This document shows positions 28,279-37,822 of a stretch of DNA of 64,000 nt, in pieces. Source of the stretch: Sphingomonas gei (GTDB taxonomy: Bacteria; Pseudomonadota; Alphaproteobacteria; Sphingomonadales; Sphingomonadaceae); contig NZ_SRXT01000006.1 of the NCBI RefSeq assembly GCF_004792685.1, positions 62,001 through 126,000 on the forward strand. Direction: 5' to 3'. The notes beneath the pieces were generated by a model. That model saw only the letters and a list, made by a program, of their open reading frames with translations, searched no databases and was not told the DNA's origin. The position numbers and the translations under genes are program-made. Within the stretch, counting starts at the first letter, position 1. Each line of letters begins with the position of its first letter.

Positions 28279-29214
28279 ATGGCCGGCTCTAGCCCGCGCA
28301 TCGCAGTGCTGCTGCCCTGCTACAACGAGGAAGCGGCGATCGCGCAGACGGTCGCCGGCTTCCGCGCGGCATTCCCGACGGCCGCGATCCACGTCTACGA
28401 CAATAACAGCCGCGACCGCACGATCGAAGTCGCGCGCGCCGCGGGCGCGATCGTCCGCAGCGAGCGGATGCAGGGCAAGGGCAATGTCGTGCGGCGGATG
28501 TTCGCCGATATCGACGCCGACATCTATGTGATGGCCGATGGCGACGCGACCTATGATGCCAGCGTCGCGCCGGCGATGGTCGAGCGGCTGATCGGCGAGG
28601 GGCTCGACATGATCGTCGGCACGCGCGTCCACGAGGCGGCGGAGGCCTATCGGCGCGGGCATGTCCTGGGCAATCGCGCGATGACCGGCCTGCTCGCGCG
28701 ATTGTTCGGGCGCAGCTTCACCGACATCTTCTCGGGCTACCGCGTGTTCTCGCGGCGCTTCGTCAAGAGCTTCCCGGTGCTCTCCTCGGGGTTCGAGATC
28801 GAGACCGAGATCAGCGTCCACGCGCTCGAGCTCAAGATGCCGGTGGGTGAGGCCGAGACTCGCTATTTCGCCCGGCTCGAAGGCTCGGCATCGAAGCTCA
28901 ACACCTATCGCGACGGCTTCCGCATCGCGAAGACGATCGCGGTGCTGTATCGGATCGAGCGGCCGATGCTGTTCTTCGGTTTCATCGCGATGGTGTTCGC
29001 GATGATGGCAGTGCTCCTCTCGATCCCGCTGGGCATCACCTATCTGAAGACCGGGCTGGTGCCGCGCTTCCCGACCGCGATCCTCGCCACCGGGCTGATG
29101 ATCCTCGCCTTCCTCAACCTGTTCACCGGGCTGATCCTCGACACCGTGGTGCGCGGACGGCAGGAGATGCGGCGGCTTGCCTATCTGGCGCAGCCGGGGC
29201 CGTTCAGCGACTGA
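28279..29214 (+). CDS. Family 2 glycosyltransferase, membrane-anchored
   Basis: 311 residues from the ATG at 28279; an earlier in-frame ATG lies within the repeat and is rejected. The GT-A fold opens with PRIAVLLPCYNEEAAIAQTV; the DxD-like site is ADGDATYDASVAP; GTRVHEAAEAYRRGH and SGYRVFSRRFVKSFPVLSSG follow. Two C-terminal transmembrane helices (LFFGFIAMVFAMMAVLLSIP; ILATGLMILAFLNLFTGLIL) resemble polyprenyl-phosphate sugar transferases. The sugar donor and product are unknown. It is convergent with, and overlaps by 11 nt, the next gene. Confidence 0.88.
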   Translation: MAGSSPRIAVLLPCYNEEAAIAQTVAGFRAAFPTAAIHVYDNNSRDRTIEVARAAGAIVRSERMQGKGNVVRRMFADIDADIYVMADGDATYDASVAPAMVERLIGEGLDMIVGTRVHEAAEAYRRGHVLGNRAMTGLLARLFGRSFTDIFSGYRVFSRRFVKSFPVLSSGFEIETEISVHALELKMPVGEAETRYFARLEGSASKLNTYRDGFRIAKTIAVLYRIERPMLFFGFIAMVFAMMAVLLSIPLGITYLKTGLVPRFPTAILATGLMILAFLNLFTGLILDTVVRGRQEMRRLAYLAQPGPFSD

Positions 29215-30502
29215 CCGCCGCGGCTCCGCGTAACCGCTGCCGCGCGCGGACCACCGCCTCGGCGGCGAGGAAGACGAGCAGCGGCCAGACGATATAGCTG
29301 TAGCGCGGCACCGGCTGGACGATCGCATAGGGCGACGCCGCCAGCGCGACATAGGTCGCCAACAACCAATAGCCGCGGCGCCTGCGCGCAAGGCCGAATG
29401 CGAGTCCGGCGAGCCCGACGATGCTCGCCAGCCCGATGATCAAAGCGCGGAGATGGCGCGCTTCGTTTCCACTGCTGAAATGGAATTGCCAGGGGCGTGG
29501 CACGAAGAACTCGCTGAGGTGCGTGGCGCTGAGTTGCACGAACGCGAGCGGGTGCGCGGCGATCCATGCGCGCGCCTCGGCGCCGAGCGCGGCCGAATAA
29601 GCGCTTTCGCCGCCGGCGGCGCGCAGCGCGATGCGTGCGGCGGGGCTGTGATAGGGATGCACTTGCAGCAGGCGCTGCGCGAAGGTCTCGTCCGGATGTG
29701 CACTATTCACTGCGGCGGGATGGTTGGCGATCGCGAGTTCGAGGCCGAAATTGCTGCGCAGCGGAATGGGAGTGCCCATCACTGCGGCGTTGCGCAGCAT
29801 CCAGGGCGCAACCAGCAGCGCCAGTGCAGCTGCCGAAGCCGCGCCTAGCCCGAGGGCCCGGTTCCATCCGAGCCGGACTAGCGCGACGAGCGCCCAACAG
29901 GCATAGGTGCCGAGCCCGGCGGCGGGGCTGAGGAAGAAAGTGAGCGCGGAGAGCGCTGCGGCGGCGAGGATGAGCGGAGCCCCTGCTTTCTGGGCGGCAT
30001 CGACGTGCAGGATCAGCAAGAGGTTGAGCGCCGCGAGCGCCAGTGCCGATGCGCCTTCCCAATAGCGGAAGTCGATCGTTTCCTGCGGCGCGAACACCGG
30101 CAGCAGGCAGAGCAAGGCGGTTCCGCAGCGGACGGCAAGGGGATCCATGTCGAGCGTGATCGCCAGCCGGCGGAGCAGCAGATAGGCGGCGAAGGTCTGC
30201 GCTAACGACCAGGCGAGGAGCGCGAGATTGGCGGGGATGCTGCCCGCGCCGAACAGCCAGAACAGCGCGCCGGCGGTGCCGGGACTGATCGGCAGCAGAT
30301 GCGCGGTCGGGCCGTAGCCCTGGTAATAGGCGTCGGCGAAGCTGCCGGTGCGGGCGAGCGCCAACGCGACTCGCGTCGCCTCGCCGGCGCCATAGAAGCC
30401 GCTCAGCCCGTCGTCGCGCGCGGCGAGCAGAAGGAGGCGCAGCAGCAGGCCGGCGCCGAACACCAGCAGCAGGAAACGGCGTTCGGTTAGGCGGGACCCC
30501 AT
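29204..30502 (-). CDS. Multi-pass membrane protein, GT-C glycosyltransferase-like
   Basis: 432 residues with roughly ten transmembrane helices. An early Asp/Arg pair in LLLAARDDGLSGFYGAGEAT and a large loop between later helices fit the GT-C (PMT/ArnT-like) layout, in which enzymes use lipid-linked sugars, but the match is weak and no clear catalytic motif is certain. Its convergent neighbour is a polyprenyl-phosphate-type glycosyltransferase, which would supply such a donor. That link is inference. Confidence 0.7.
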   Translation of the reverse strand: MGSRLTERRFLLLVFGAGLLLRLLLLAARDDGLSGFYGAGEATRVALALARTGSFADAYYQGYGPTAHLLPISPGTAGALFWLFGAGSIPANLALLAWSLAQTFAAYLLLRRLAITLDMDPLAVRCGTALLCLLPVFAPQETIDFRYWEGASALALAALNLLLILHVDAAQKAGAPLILAAAALSALTFFLSPAAGLGTYACWALVALVRLGWNRALGLGAASAAALALLVAPWMLRNAAVMGTPIPLRSNFGLELAIANHPAAVNSAHPDETFAQRLLQVHPYHSPAARIALRAAGGESAYSAALGAEARAWIAAHPLAFVQLSATHLSEFFVPRPWQFHFSSGNEARHLRALIIGLASIVGLAGLAFGLARRRRGYWLLATYVALAASPYAIVQPVPRYSYIVWPLLVFLAAEAVVRARQRLRGAAAVSR

Positions 30503-30578
30503 CCTGCATCGCTAGCGCAACTTGGTGGGTATTTCCTTAGCGACGCGCGAACGCCCTTCGCCGAGCCGTAAGCAAGTG

Positions 30579-30657
30579 CAGTGCTCCTGCGAAAGCAGGA
30601 GCCCAGGCGTAGTTGCGTACTCCGCCATCCTGGGCTCCTGCTTTCGCAGGAGCACTG
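30579..30657. repeat. Perfect 29-bp inverted repeat (family D, GCTCCTGC type)
   Basis: Arms 30579-30607 and 30629-30657 are exact reverse complements, with a 21-nt loop. Each arm contains its own hairpin around CTCCTGCGAAAGCAGGAG. The layout copies families B and C, but the arm sequence is different. It sits in the 284-nt gap 30503-30786, which otherwise holds only the next repeat. Confidence 0.85.
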
Positions 30658-30682
30658 AGTTGAAGTTCAGTCGACTCCCCGC

Positions 30683-30763
30683 CGTCACCCCGGCGCAGGC
30701 CGGGGCCCAGAGTCAGAACCGTGTCGCCCGGGGCTCTGGATCCCGGCCTTCGCCGGGATGACG
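30683..30763. repeat. Intergenic inverted repeat, family B
   Basis: CGTCACCCCGGCGCAGGCCG... and ...CCGGCCTTCGCCGGGATGACG, with matching CCCAGAG/CTCTGG inner ends. It lies 25 nt after the family D repeat. Confidence 0.85.
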
Positions 30764-30786
30764 AAATAGAGGAGGAGGGCGAGTCC

Positions 30787-31809
30787 TCAACCCAGCCGAA
30801 TCAAGCTCTCGGCGCTCGCGACGATCGCATCTTCGTTCGATCGCGGCGCCCAGCCGAGCACCCGGCGGGCCTTTTCGTTGCTCGCACGCGCCTTGATCCC
30901 GAGCCGCGGCACTGCCTCGCGTGCCAGCGGGTTGAAGAGTGCGAGCAGCCGGATCAGCCAATCGGGCAGTTCGTGCTTGGGCACCTTGGCCGCGGCAGCC
31001 CCGAGCCGCGTCCGCAGCACCATCGCCATGTCGTGAAACGACATCGCATCGCCGGCCACTGCGAGGAAGCGCTCCCCCGCCGCGGCGGGATCGGTCATCG
31101 CGCGCAGGTGTAGATCGGCGACGTCGCGCACGTCGACCGCGCCGAGATAGAGCCGCGGGGTGCCCGGCATCCGGCCTTCGAGCATCGTCTTGACGAGGAA
31201 GACCGAGGTGGAGAGGTCGCCGTTCAGCGCCGGACCAAAGATGCCGACCGGATTGACCACGGCCAGTTCCATGCCTTCTCCCTCGCGCGCGACGAACTCC
31301 CATGCGGCGCGCTCGGCGAGGGTCTTGGACTTCATATAGGGCTGGACCGCGGGACCGTCGGGATCGGTCCAGTCTTCTTCGGTGTAGGGCGTGTCGCTCT
31401 GGCCATGACCATAGCCGATCGCTGCGAAGGACGATGTGACGACGACTCGCTTGACCCAGGCATCGCGCGCCGCGCGCAACACCCGCAAGGTGCCTTCGCG
31501 CGCGGGGCGGATCAGTTCGTTCGCGTCCTTGGGCTGCGCCGGCGGGAAGGGGGAGGCGACGTGGTGGACATAGTCGCAGCCCGCCACTGCCTCGGCCCAG
31601 CCCATGTCCTTCTCCAGATCGGCCGCGAAGAAGGAGAGGCGGTCGCCAGCGTCCGCGCCGGCCCGGGCGAGCGTCGCGCGTACGTCGGGCTCTCGTGACA
31701 TGTTGCGGACAGTAGTGCGCACGCGATGCCCCGCCGCCAGCAGCTGGAGGATGACATGGCTTCCGACGAAGCCCGAGCCGCCTGTCACCAGGACCGTATA
31801 TGTCGCCAT
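30787..31809 (-). CDS. NAD(P)-dependent epimerase/reductase (extended SDR)
   Basis: 340 residues. The Rossmann motif is TGGSGFVGSHVILQLLAAG at about residues 9-27 (GxxGxxG). VVTSSFAAIGYG carries the catalytic Ser region; the expected YxxxK reads YMKSK in AVQPYMKSKTLAERAAWEFV. This resembles dihydroflavonol-4-reductase-like SDRs; the substrate is not known. The ATG is at 31809. It is divergent from clpP. Confidence 0.88.
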   Translation of the reverse strand: MATYTVLVTGGSGFVGSHVILQLLAAGHRVRTTVRNMSREPDVRATLARAGADAGDRLSFFAADLEKDMGWAEAVAGCDYVHHVASPFPPAQPKDANELIRPAREGTLRVLRAARDAWVKRVVVTSSFAAIGYGHGQSDTPYTEEDWTDPDGPAVQPYMKSKTLAERAAWEFVAREGEGMELAVVNPVGIFGPALNGDLSTSVFLVKTMLEGRMPGTPRLYLGAVDVRDVADLHLRAMTDPAAAGERFLAVAGDAMSFHDMAMVLRTRLGAAAAKVPKHELPDWLIRLLALFNPLAREAVPRLGIKARASNEKARRVLGWAPRSNEDAIVASAESLIRLG

Positions 31810-31959
31810 CGTAACGATGTGGGAATTCGGCGCGGCGCGTGCAATGCTGGTTCGACCGGTGGGCCGCTGCCGGAGGTTTACCGCGTTCCCCCCTTGCGCG
31901 GTGTTGCCCGAGCGCCGATGTAACGGAACGGGCAAAACAGACACAAGAGACATCCCAGC

Positions 31960-32613
31960 ATGCATCCGCTTTCCGGTCAGATGACCATTGATCCCGTTAC
32001 CGGCGGTCTCGTTCCGATCGTCATCGAACAGTCCAGCCGCGGCGAGCGCAGCTTCGACATCTATTCGCGGCTGCTGCGCGAGCGCATCATCTTCGTAACC
32101 GGCGGAGTCGAGGACCATATGGCCTCGGTGATCACCGCCCAATTGCTCTTCCTCGAGTCCGAGAACCCGAAGAAGGACATCTGGATGTACATCAATTCGC
32201 CGGGTGGCGTGGTCACCGCCGGCATGGCGATCCACGACACGATGCAATATATCCGTCCGCGCGTCGGCACGGTGTGCATCGGCCAGGCGGCGTCGATGGG
32301 CAGCTTCCTGCTCGCATCGGGCGAGCCGGGCCTGCGCGTGGCGCTGACCAATTCGCGCATCATGCTGCATCAGCCCTCGGGCGGTGCGCAGGGCATGGCC
32401 TCGGACATCGAGATCCAGGCTAAGGAGATTCTCCGTATTCGCGCGCGGATGAATGCGCTTTATGCCAAATATACCGGCCAGCCGCTCGAGCGGATCGAGC
32501 AGGTCATGGACCGCGACAGCTTCTTCGAAGCCGACGAGGCCAAGGCTTTCGGCGTGGTGGACGAGGTGTACGACAAGCGGCCGCAGCCGACCGAAGACGC
32601 AGCAGCTGCTTAA
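31960..32613 (+). CDS. clpP: ATP-dependent Clp protease proteolytic subunit
   Basis: 217 residues. The catalytic Ser112 is in [14 protein letters not shown], His137 in [11 protein letters not shown], and the Asp lies in the [17 protein letters not shown] region near 187 (written here [16 protein letters not shown]). It forms the two-ring chamber fed by ClpX or ClpA. It is followed 144 nt later by clpX. An imperfect GCCGTCC/GGACGGC hairpin at about 32627-32655 between them lacks a T-run. Confidence 0.96.
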   Translation: MHPLSGQMTIDPVTGGLVPIVIEQSSRGERSFDIYSRLLRERIIFVTGGVEDHMASVITAQLLFLESENPKKDIWMYINSPGGVVTAGMAIHDTMQYIRPRVGTVCIGQAASMGSFLLASGEPGLRVALTNSRIMLHQPSGGAQGMASDIEIQAKEILRIRARMNALYAKYTGQPLERIEQVMDRDSFFEADEAKAFGVVDEVYDKRPQPTEDAAAA

Positions 32614-32757
32614 GATTATTGGATTATAGCCGTCCGTGGGGCGTTCCCCGGACGGCACAAACCGCTTGCTGCGGGCGGATTATGGATTGCCGGACGGGAA
32701 CCCGCGTGTAGGATGGCGGGTAGTGGCTACGCGTCCGGCGCGTAAAGGATGGATTTA

Positions 32758-34023
<1,266 letters not shown>

Positions 34024-34048
34024 TCCTGTTGCCGAAACACTGCATGCG

Positions 34049-34079
34049 CGGCCGGAAAGGGTTCTTTCCGGCCGTTTTT
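34049..34079 (+). terminator. Rho-independent terminator after clpX
   Basis: Perfect 11-bp stem CGGCCGGAAAG (34049-34059) / CTTTCCGGCCG (34064-34074), GGTT loop, then TTTTT. Confidence 0.9.
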
Positions 34080-34145
34080 GTTTGGACCGACTCGGCCATG
34101 AGGCGCACTCTCCTTCTCAGTAAAGACGAGATGGAGAGGTGACGT

Positions 34146-34745
34146 ATGTCCGATTTTGCCATCCTCGACGACGACGAGCGTGAGTATCACTCGCCGTTCG
34201 ACCTGGCGCTCAACCCTGCTGCCCTCGAGACCTTCAAATGGCTGGTACTTGGCCACGTCTTGTACGTGGTCGGGCTGGCGGTGGTGCTCTACTTCCACAT
34301 CGAAGGCGGTGCGGTGTGGATTACGCCGCTGTTCGGCCTGCCATTCGTCTGGCACGAGCGGTATCACCGGGGCGCGGTAAAGGCGCTGGTGTTCTTCGGC
34401 GGCTTCACGCTGATGCACTATGTCGCGCTGATGACGGTGAGCGGCATCCCCGGCGACGAGATCGGCTTCCTGCGCGGCTTCGTCGGCGGGGCGATCGGCG
34501 GGGGCGGCTGCCTGTTGCTCGCCGCGATCTTCGGGCTACTGCGCAAGGGATCGAGCTTGACCTTCGAGGCATTCGGCACGGTGCTGCTCGGCGCGGTCGG
34601 CAGCTTCTGCGTCTATATGTATCTGACGACGGGAGCCGCCGGCGACTCGTTCGCGAGCGACCTCGTCCAGCCGCTCAAGATCTACACGCCGTGGCAGATC
34701 GCCTTTGCCTATGTGCTGGCGCGGGTGCTGCGGCCGCTGAGCTGA
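34146..34745 (+). CDS. Hypothetical multi-pass membrane protein
   Basis: 199 residues, not recognised. A soluble acidic N-terminus (MSDFAILDDDEREYHSPFD) leads into about five hydrophobic helices. HERYHRGAVKALVFFGGF and a glycine-rich loop (GFVGGAIGGGGCLLLAAIFG) are notable. GAGAGGTG lies shortly before the ATG at 34146. It stands alone after the clpX terminator. Confidence 0.75.
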   Translation: MSDFAILDDDEREYHSPFDLALNPAALETFKWLVLGHVLYVVGLAVVLYFHIEGGAVWITPLFGLPFVWHERYHRGAVKALVFFGGFTLMHYVALMTVSGIPGDEIGFLRGFVGGAIGGGGCLLLAAIFGLLRKGSSLTFEAFGTVLLGAVGSFCVYMYLTTGAAGDSFASDLVQPLKIYTPWQIAFAYVLARVLRPLS

Positions 34746-34776
34746 TCGGCCAGATAGGAGCGCCGATACTCTATCT

Positions 34777-34870
34777 GATCCCCGGCGAAGGCCGGGGCCC
34801 AGATTCGATGCGGCCGCGAGTTTGGGACCTCTCGAACTTCTCGCAACTGGCCCCGCCTTCGCCGGGGAAC
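34777..34870. repeat. Intergenic inverted repeat, family C
   Basis: GATCCCCGGCGAAGGCCGGG... at 34777 and ...CTGGCCCCGCCTTCGCCGGGGAAC ending at 34870, between convergent genes. Confidence 0.8.
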
Positions 34871-34886
34871 GGCCATCGCGACGAAC

Positions 34887-35963
34887 CTAGCGACTCTGCC
34901 TGCTCCGCGCTGCCGGGCCGTTGAGCGCCTTCCACGGGATCACTGCCCAGTCGGGCGCGTCGCAGGCGCGGTTGGCGCGGGGGAAATAGGCGGCGACGAA
35001 TAGCCCGTCCGCGGTGAGATAGGCCGAGGGGAAGCTCCACACGTCGGTATCGTCATAGCTGCAGCCCTCGGCCTCATCGGCGGCCATTTCGTCGGGGTGA
35101 TGCCGTTTGAGCAGCGCGACCAGTCCCGGGGCAAAGGCTTCGCCGCGATATTTGTACCAGGCGTCCGAGCGCTCGGCCGGGGGCGGTGCTTTGCCGAAGC
35201 GGAGCACGTCGTCGAGCTTGAATTCAGCACCGGTGCGCGCGTCGTAGATCAGGCCTTCCAATCCGAAATCGGGATGCGCCGCGCCGGCGCAGTCCCAACC
35301 CGTCTGCCAGGCATAGCTGACATAGAAAGCGTCGAGATAAATCGAGCCCGCCTGGTCCAGATCGATCCCTGCGCCGCCCCCTTGGGCCGGGCAGCCGAAC
35401 CAGTTGCGGACATGCTCCCACTGCGTGCTGGTCAAGGCGGCATTGATCCTGCCCAGCGCGGCGGGAGCATAGCCGGCTTCGATGCGGAATGAGCGGGTTC
35501 CGGTCAGCCGTTCGGTATACCAGCGGATCGTGCGCGATCCGATCCGCTCGGCCGCGCCCGGGTCGAGGCGAAGCCCGGCAAGCTGCATCCGTTCATAACC
35601 GCCAAGACCCGCGGGGGCGCCCGCGGGCGCGGCGGGAGGGGCGGCAACCGCAAGTGCGACGGGAAACGTCTTGCCCTTGGCGGTGGTCAGTGTTCCGGCC
35701 CAGCCGGTGCCGACGCGCTTCAGCGCCAGATTGTCGTCGGTCGAGCGCGCGTGCAGCGTGATCCCCTCCGCGGCGCGTTCGCCTTCCAAGGCGATATCCA
35801 GCCGGGTGCTGCGGTAGAAATAGCGGCCGCTCGGCGCGCCGTCGCCTGGGTCGAGCTCGAAAACGATCGGGGCAGTACCGACCTTACCCTCATAGAGTTG
35901 CGCCGAGGCGATGCTCGGGAGCATCGAAAGCGCGAAGGCGGCGGGAATCCAGCACTTCGTCAT
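34887..35963 (-). CDS. Hypothetical secreted protein
   Basis: 358 residues. The signal peptide is MTKCWIPAAFALSMLPSIASA. The mature protein begins with a small beta-rich segment (YEGKVGTAPIVFELD) and has several cysteines (NWFGCPAQGGG, DCAGAAHPDF, EGCSYDDTD, NRACDAPDWA) that could form disulphides. Not recognised. It overlaps the M1 peptidase stop by ATGA, so the two are one operon; a periplasmic function coupled to peptide breakdown is possible but only inferred. Confidence 0.75.
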   Translation of the reverse strand: MTKCWIPAAFALSMLPSIASAQLYEGKVGTAPIVFELDPGDGAPSGRYFYRSTRLDIALEGERAAEGITLHARSTDDNLALKRVGTGWAGTLTTAKGKTFPVALAVAAPPAAPAGAPAGLGGYERMQLAGLRLDPGAAERIGSRTIRWYTERLTGTRSFRIEAGYAPAALGRINAALTSTQWEHVRNWFGCPAQGGGAGIDLDQAGSIYLDAFYVSYAWQTGWDCAGAAHPDFGLEGLIYDARTGAEFKLDDVLRFGKAPPPAERSDAWYKYRGEAFAPGLVALLKRHHPDEMAADEAEGCSYDDTDVWSFPSAYLTADGLFVAAYFPRANRACDAPDWAVIPWKALNGPAARSRQSR

Positions 35964-37687
35964 TGTTCTGCGTGACGCGGGTCGCGCTGCGCCGCTTCGA
36001 CTGCATCGGAGCGCTTGAGGATGCGCGACGCCGGATCGACGACGACATGCGCGTCGGCCGGCGCGGCGATGCTTCCGGTGCCGCCGGTCATCGCCACCGT
36101 CTCGACCTTGCCGTCGACCTGTACCTCGACCGGAAGCGGGAAGGGCTTGTCCTTGGGGGTCTTCCACTTGAGCGTCAGCCGCCCGCCTTCGCGCGTCTGG
36201 AGCAATTCGGGGAGCGCCGCCTCGCGCAGATAGACGTCGAAGAACCAGGTCATGTCCTTGCCCGTCACCTGATTGACGATCCCGACATATTCGGGCGTGG
36301 TCGCGAAGCGCGGCTGGAAATTGCCCGGCTTGGGGTCCGGACGGCCATAGACCAGCCGGCGGGTGACGTCCCAGAATGCCTTGTCGCCGATCAGGTTCCT
36401 GAGGGTGTGGAGCACCCACGCGCCCTTGACGTAGATGTCGCCGCCGGGACCGCCCTTATCCGCCTCATAGACCTCTTCCTCGGTCATGATCCGGCCGGAG
36501 ACGATCGGTGCCTTGTTGGCGATCTCGTTGCGGAATTTCTCCATCATTACCGCGTAGCGCGCCTCGCCCTCGCGCCAGCGGCCGTAGAGCGGCTGCATAT
36601 ACTGGCCATAGCCCTCATGGAGCCAGTAATCGTCCCAATTGGCCGCCGACATCTGGTTGCCGAACCATTCGTGCGCGAGCTCGTGCTGGAACAGCCAGTC
36701 GAACCCGGTGGCATCCTTGGCGTAGTTGTTGCCATAGGCGTTGATCGTCTGGTGCTCCATGCCGAGATGCGGCGTCTCGACTACGCCGAGCTTCTCGTCG
36801 GACCAGGGATAGGGACCGACATTGGCTTCGAAGAAATCGAGCGTCGGGGCGAATTCCGCGAACAGGCCCTTCGCGCCCGCCTCGCGGCCGGGCAGATGCC
36901 AATAGTGCAGCGGGATCGTCCCGCCGAAGCGGCTGGCATAGCTGCCCTTGATCTCGACATAGGGCGCGATGTTGAGCGCCACCGAATAGGGGTTCGGGCT
37001 ACGCGCGCGCCAGTTCCAGGTCGTGCGGCCGTCGGGCAGGGTGTCGACCTTTTGCAGCACGCCGTTGGAAGGCGCCGACAGGCCCTTGGGCACGGTGATG
37101 TGCAGATCGACCCTGGCCGGCTCGCCCGAGGGGAAATCGAGGCATGGCCAGAACAGGTCGCAGCCATAGCCTTCGGCGGTAGTGGCGATCCACGGCTTCC
37201 CCTCGGGAGTCTTGCTCCAGACGATGCCGTCGTCCCACGGCGCGCGCACCGCGACGTGGGGGGTGCCGCCATACGCGATCCGCACTGCCGCATGGCCGCC
37301 AGCGGCCAGCGGCGCGGGCAGGGTGATCGCCAGCCGTCCCTCGGGGTTGGACCAGCTGGTACGCGGCAGAGGCGTACCGTCGAGGCTGATCGCGGTGACC
37401 GGCAGGTTCTTGTCGAGGTCGATCAGCAGCCGCCGCTGCGGAGCGGAGGTGGCGAGCGTAAGCGTGGCGACCGCGGCGAGCTTCTGCATCTCGGGAAACA
37501 CTTCGATCGCGAGATCGACATGGTCGAGCCGCAGCGCCGCGCGTTCCGGGTCGATCGGGCCGCCGGATGCCTGGGTGATCGCCGTGATCGGCGGCTCGCC
37601 CGGCCTGATCTGGGCGAGGGCAGGGGAAGTCCCCAGCGCAAGAATCGAGGCGGCGAGCAGCAATCGGGCGGTGATAGGAACCTCCAT
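35960..37687 (-). CDS. Secreted M1 family metallopeptidase
   Basis: 575 residues from the ATG at 37687. The signal peptide is MEVPITARLLLAASILALG... ending at SPALAQ. The M1 exopeptidase GxMEN is GMEHQ here, in PHLGMEHQTINAYGNNY. The zinc motif HELAHEWFGNQM begins at residue 335, with the distal Glu in YWLHEGYGQYM. It is likely a periplasmic aminopeptidase-type enzyme. The His in place of Asn in GMEN is a difference from PepN. The downstream gene at 34887 overlaps it. Confidence 0.92.
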   Translation of the reverse strand: MEVPITARLLLAASILALGTSPALAQIRPGEPPITAITQASGGPIDPERAALRLDHVDLAIEVFPEMQKLAAVATLTLATSAPQRRLLIDLDKNLPVTAISLDGTPLPRTSWSNPEGRLAITLPAPLAAGGHAAVRIAYGGTPHVAVRAPWDDGIVWSKTPEGKPWIATTAEGYGCDLFWPCLDFPSGEPARVDLHITVPKGLSAPSNGVLQKVDTLPDGRTTWNWRARSPNPYSVALNIAPYVEIKGSYASRFGGTIPLHYWHLPGREAGAKGLFAEFAPTLDFFEANVGPYPWSDEKLGVVETPHLGMEHQTINAYGNNYAKDATGFDWLFQHELAHEWFGNQMSAANWDDYWLHEGYGQYMQPLYGRWREGEARYAVMMEKFRNEIANKAPIVSGRIMTEEEVYEADKGGPGGDIYVKGAWVLHTLRNLIGDKAFWDVTRRLVYGRPDPKPGNFQPRFATTPEYVGIVNQVTGKDMTWFFDVYLREAALPELLQTREGGRLTLKWKTPKDKPFPLPVEVQVDGKVETVAMTGGTGSIAAPADAHVVVDPASRILKRSDAVEAAQRDPRHAEQ

Positions 37688-37756
37688 CGGACGGGCGATC
37701 CTCAATGGCGCGATCGCGTGGCCGGCGCCAGTCCGCAGCCAATCAATCGGCAGCGA

Positions 37757-37786
37757 TTGATGCGGCTGGCGCGCGCACCATATATA
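37757..37786 (+). promoter_or_regulatory. Possible lon promoter
   Basis: TTGATG (37757-37762) and TATATA (37781-37786), spacer 18 nt, 36 nt before the lon ATG in the gap between divergent lon and the M1 peptidase gene. Fits a vegetative -35/-10 pair. A heat-shock-type promoter could not be confirmed. Confidence 0.4.
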
Positions 37787-37822
37787 GTGAAAGGTAAGGG
37801 CCGCTCGGGCCCAGGAGTATCC

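Noticed and set aside
32627..32655. Terminator between clpP and clpX
   Set aside because: A hairpin forms but no T-run follows, so termination is not supported.
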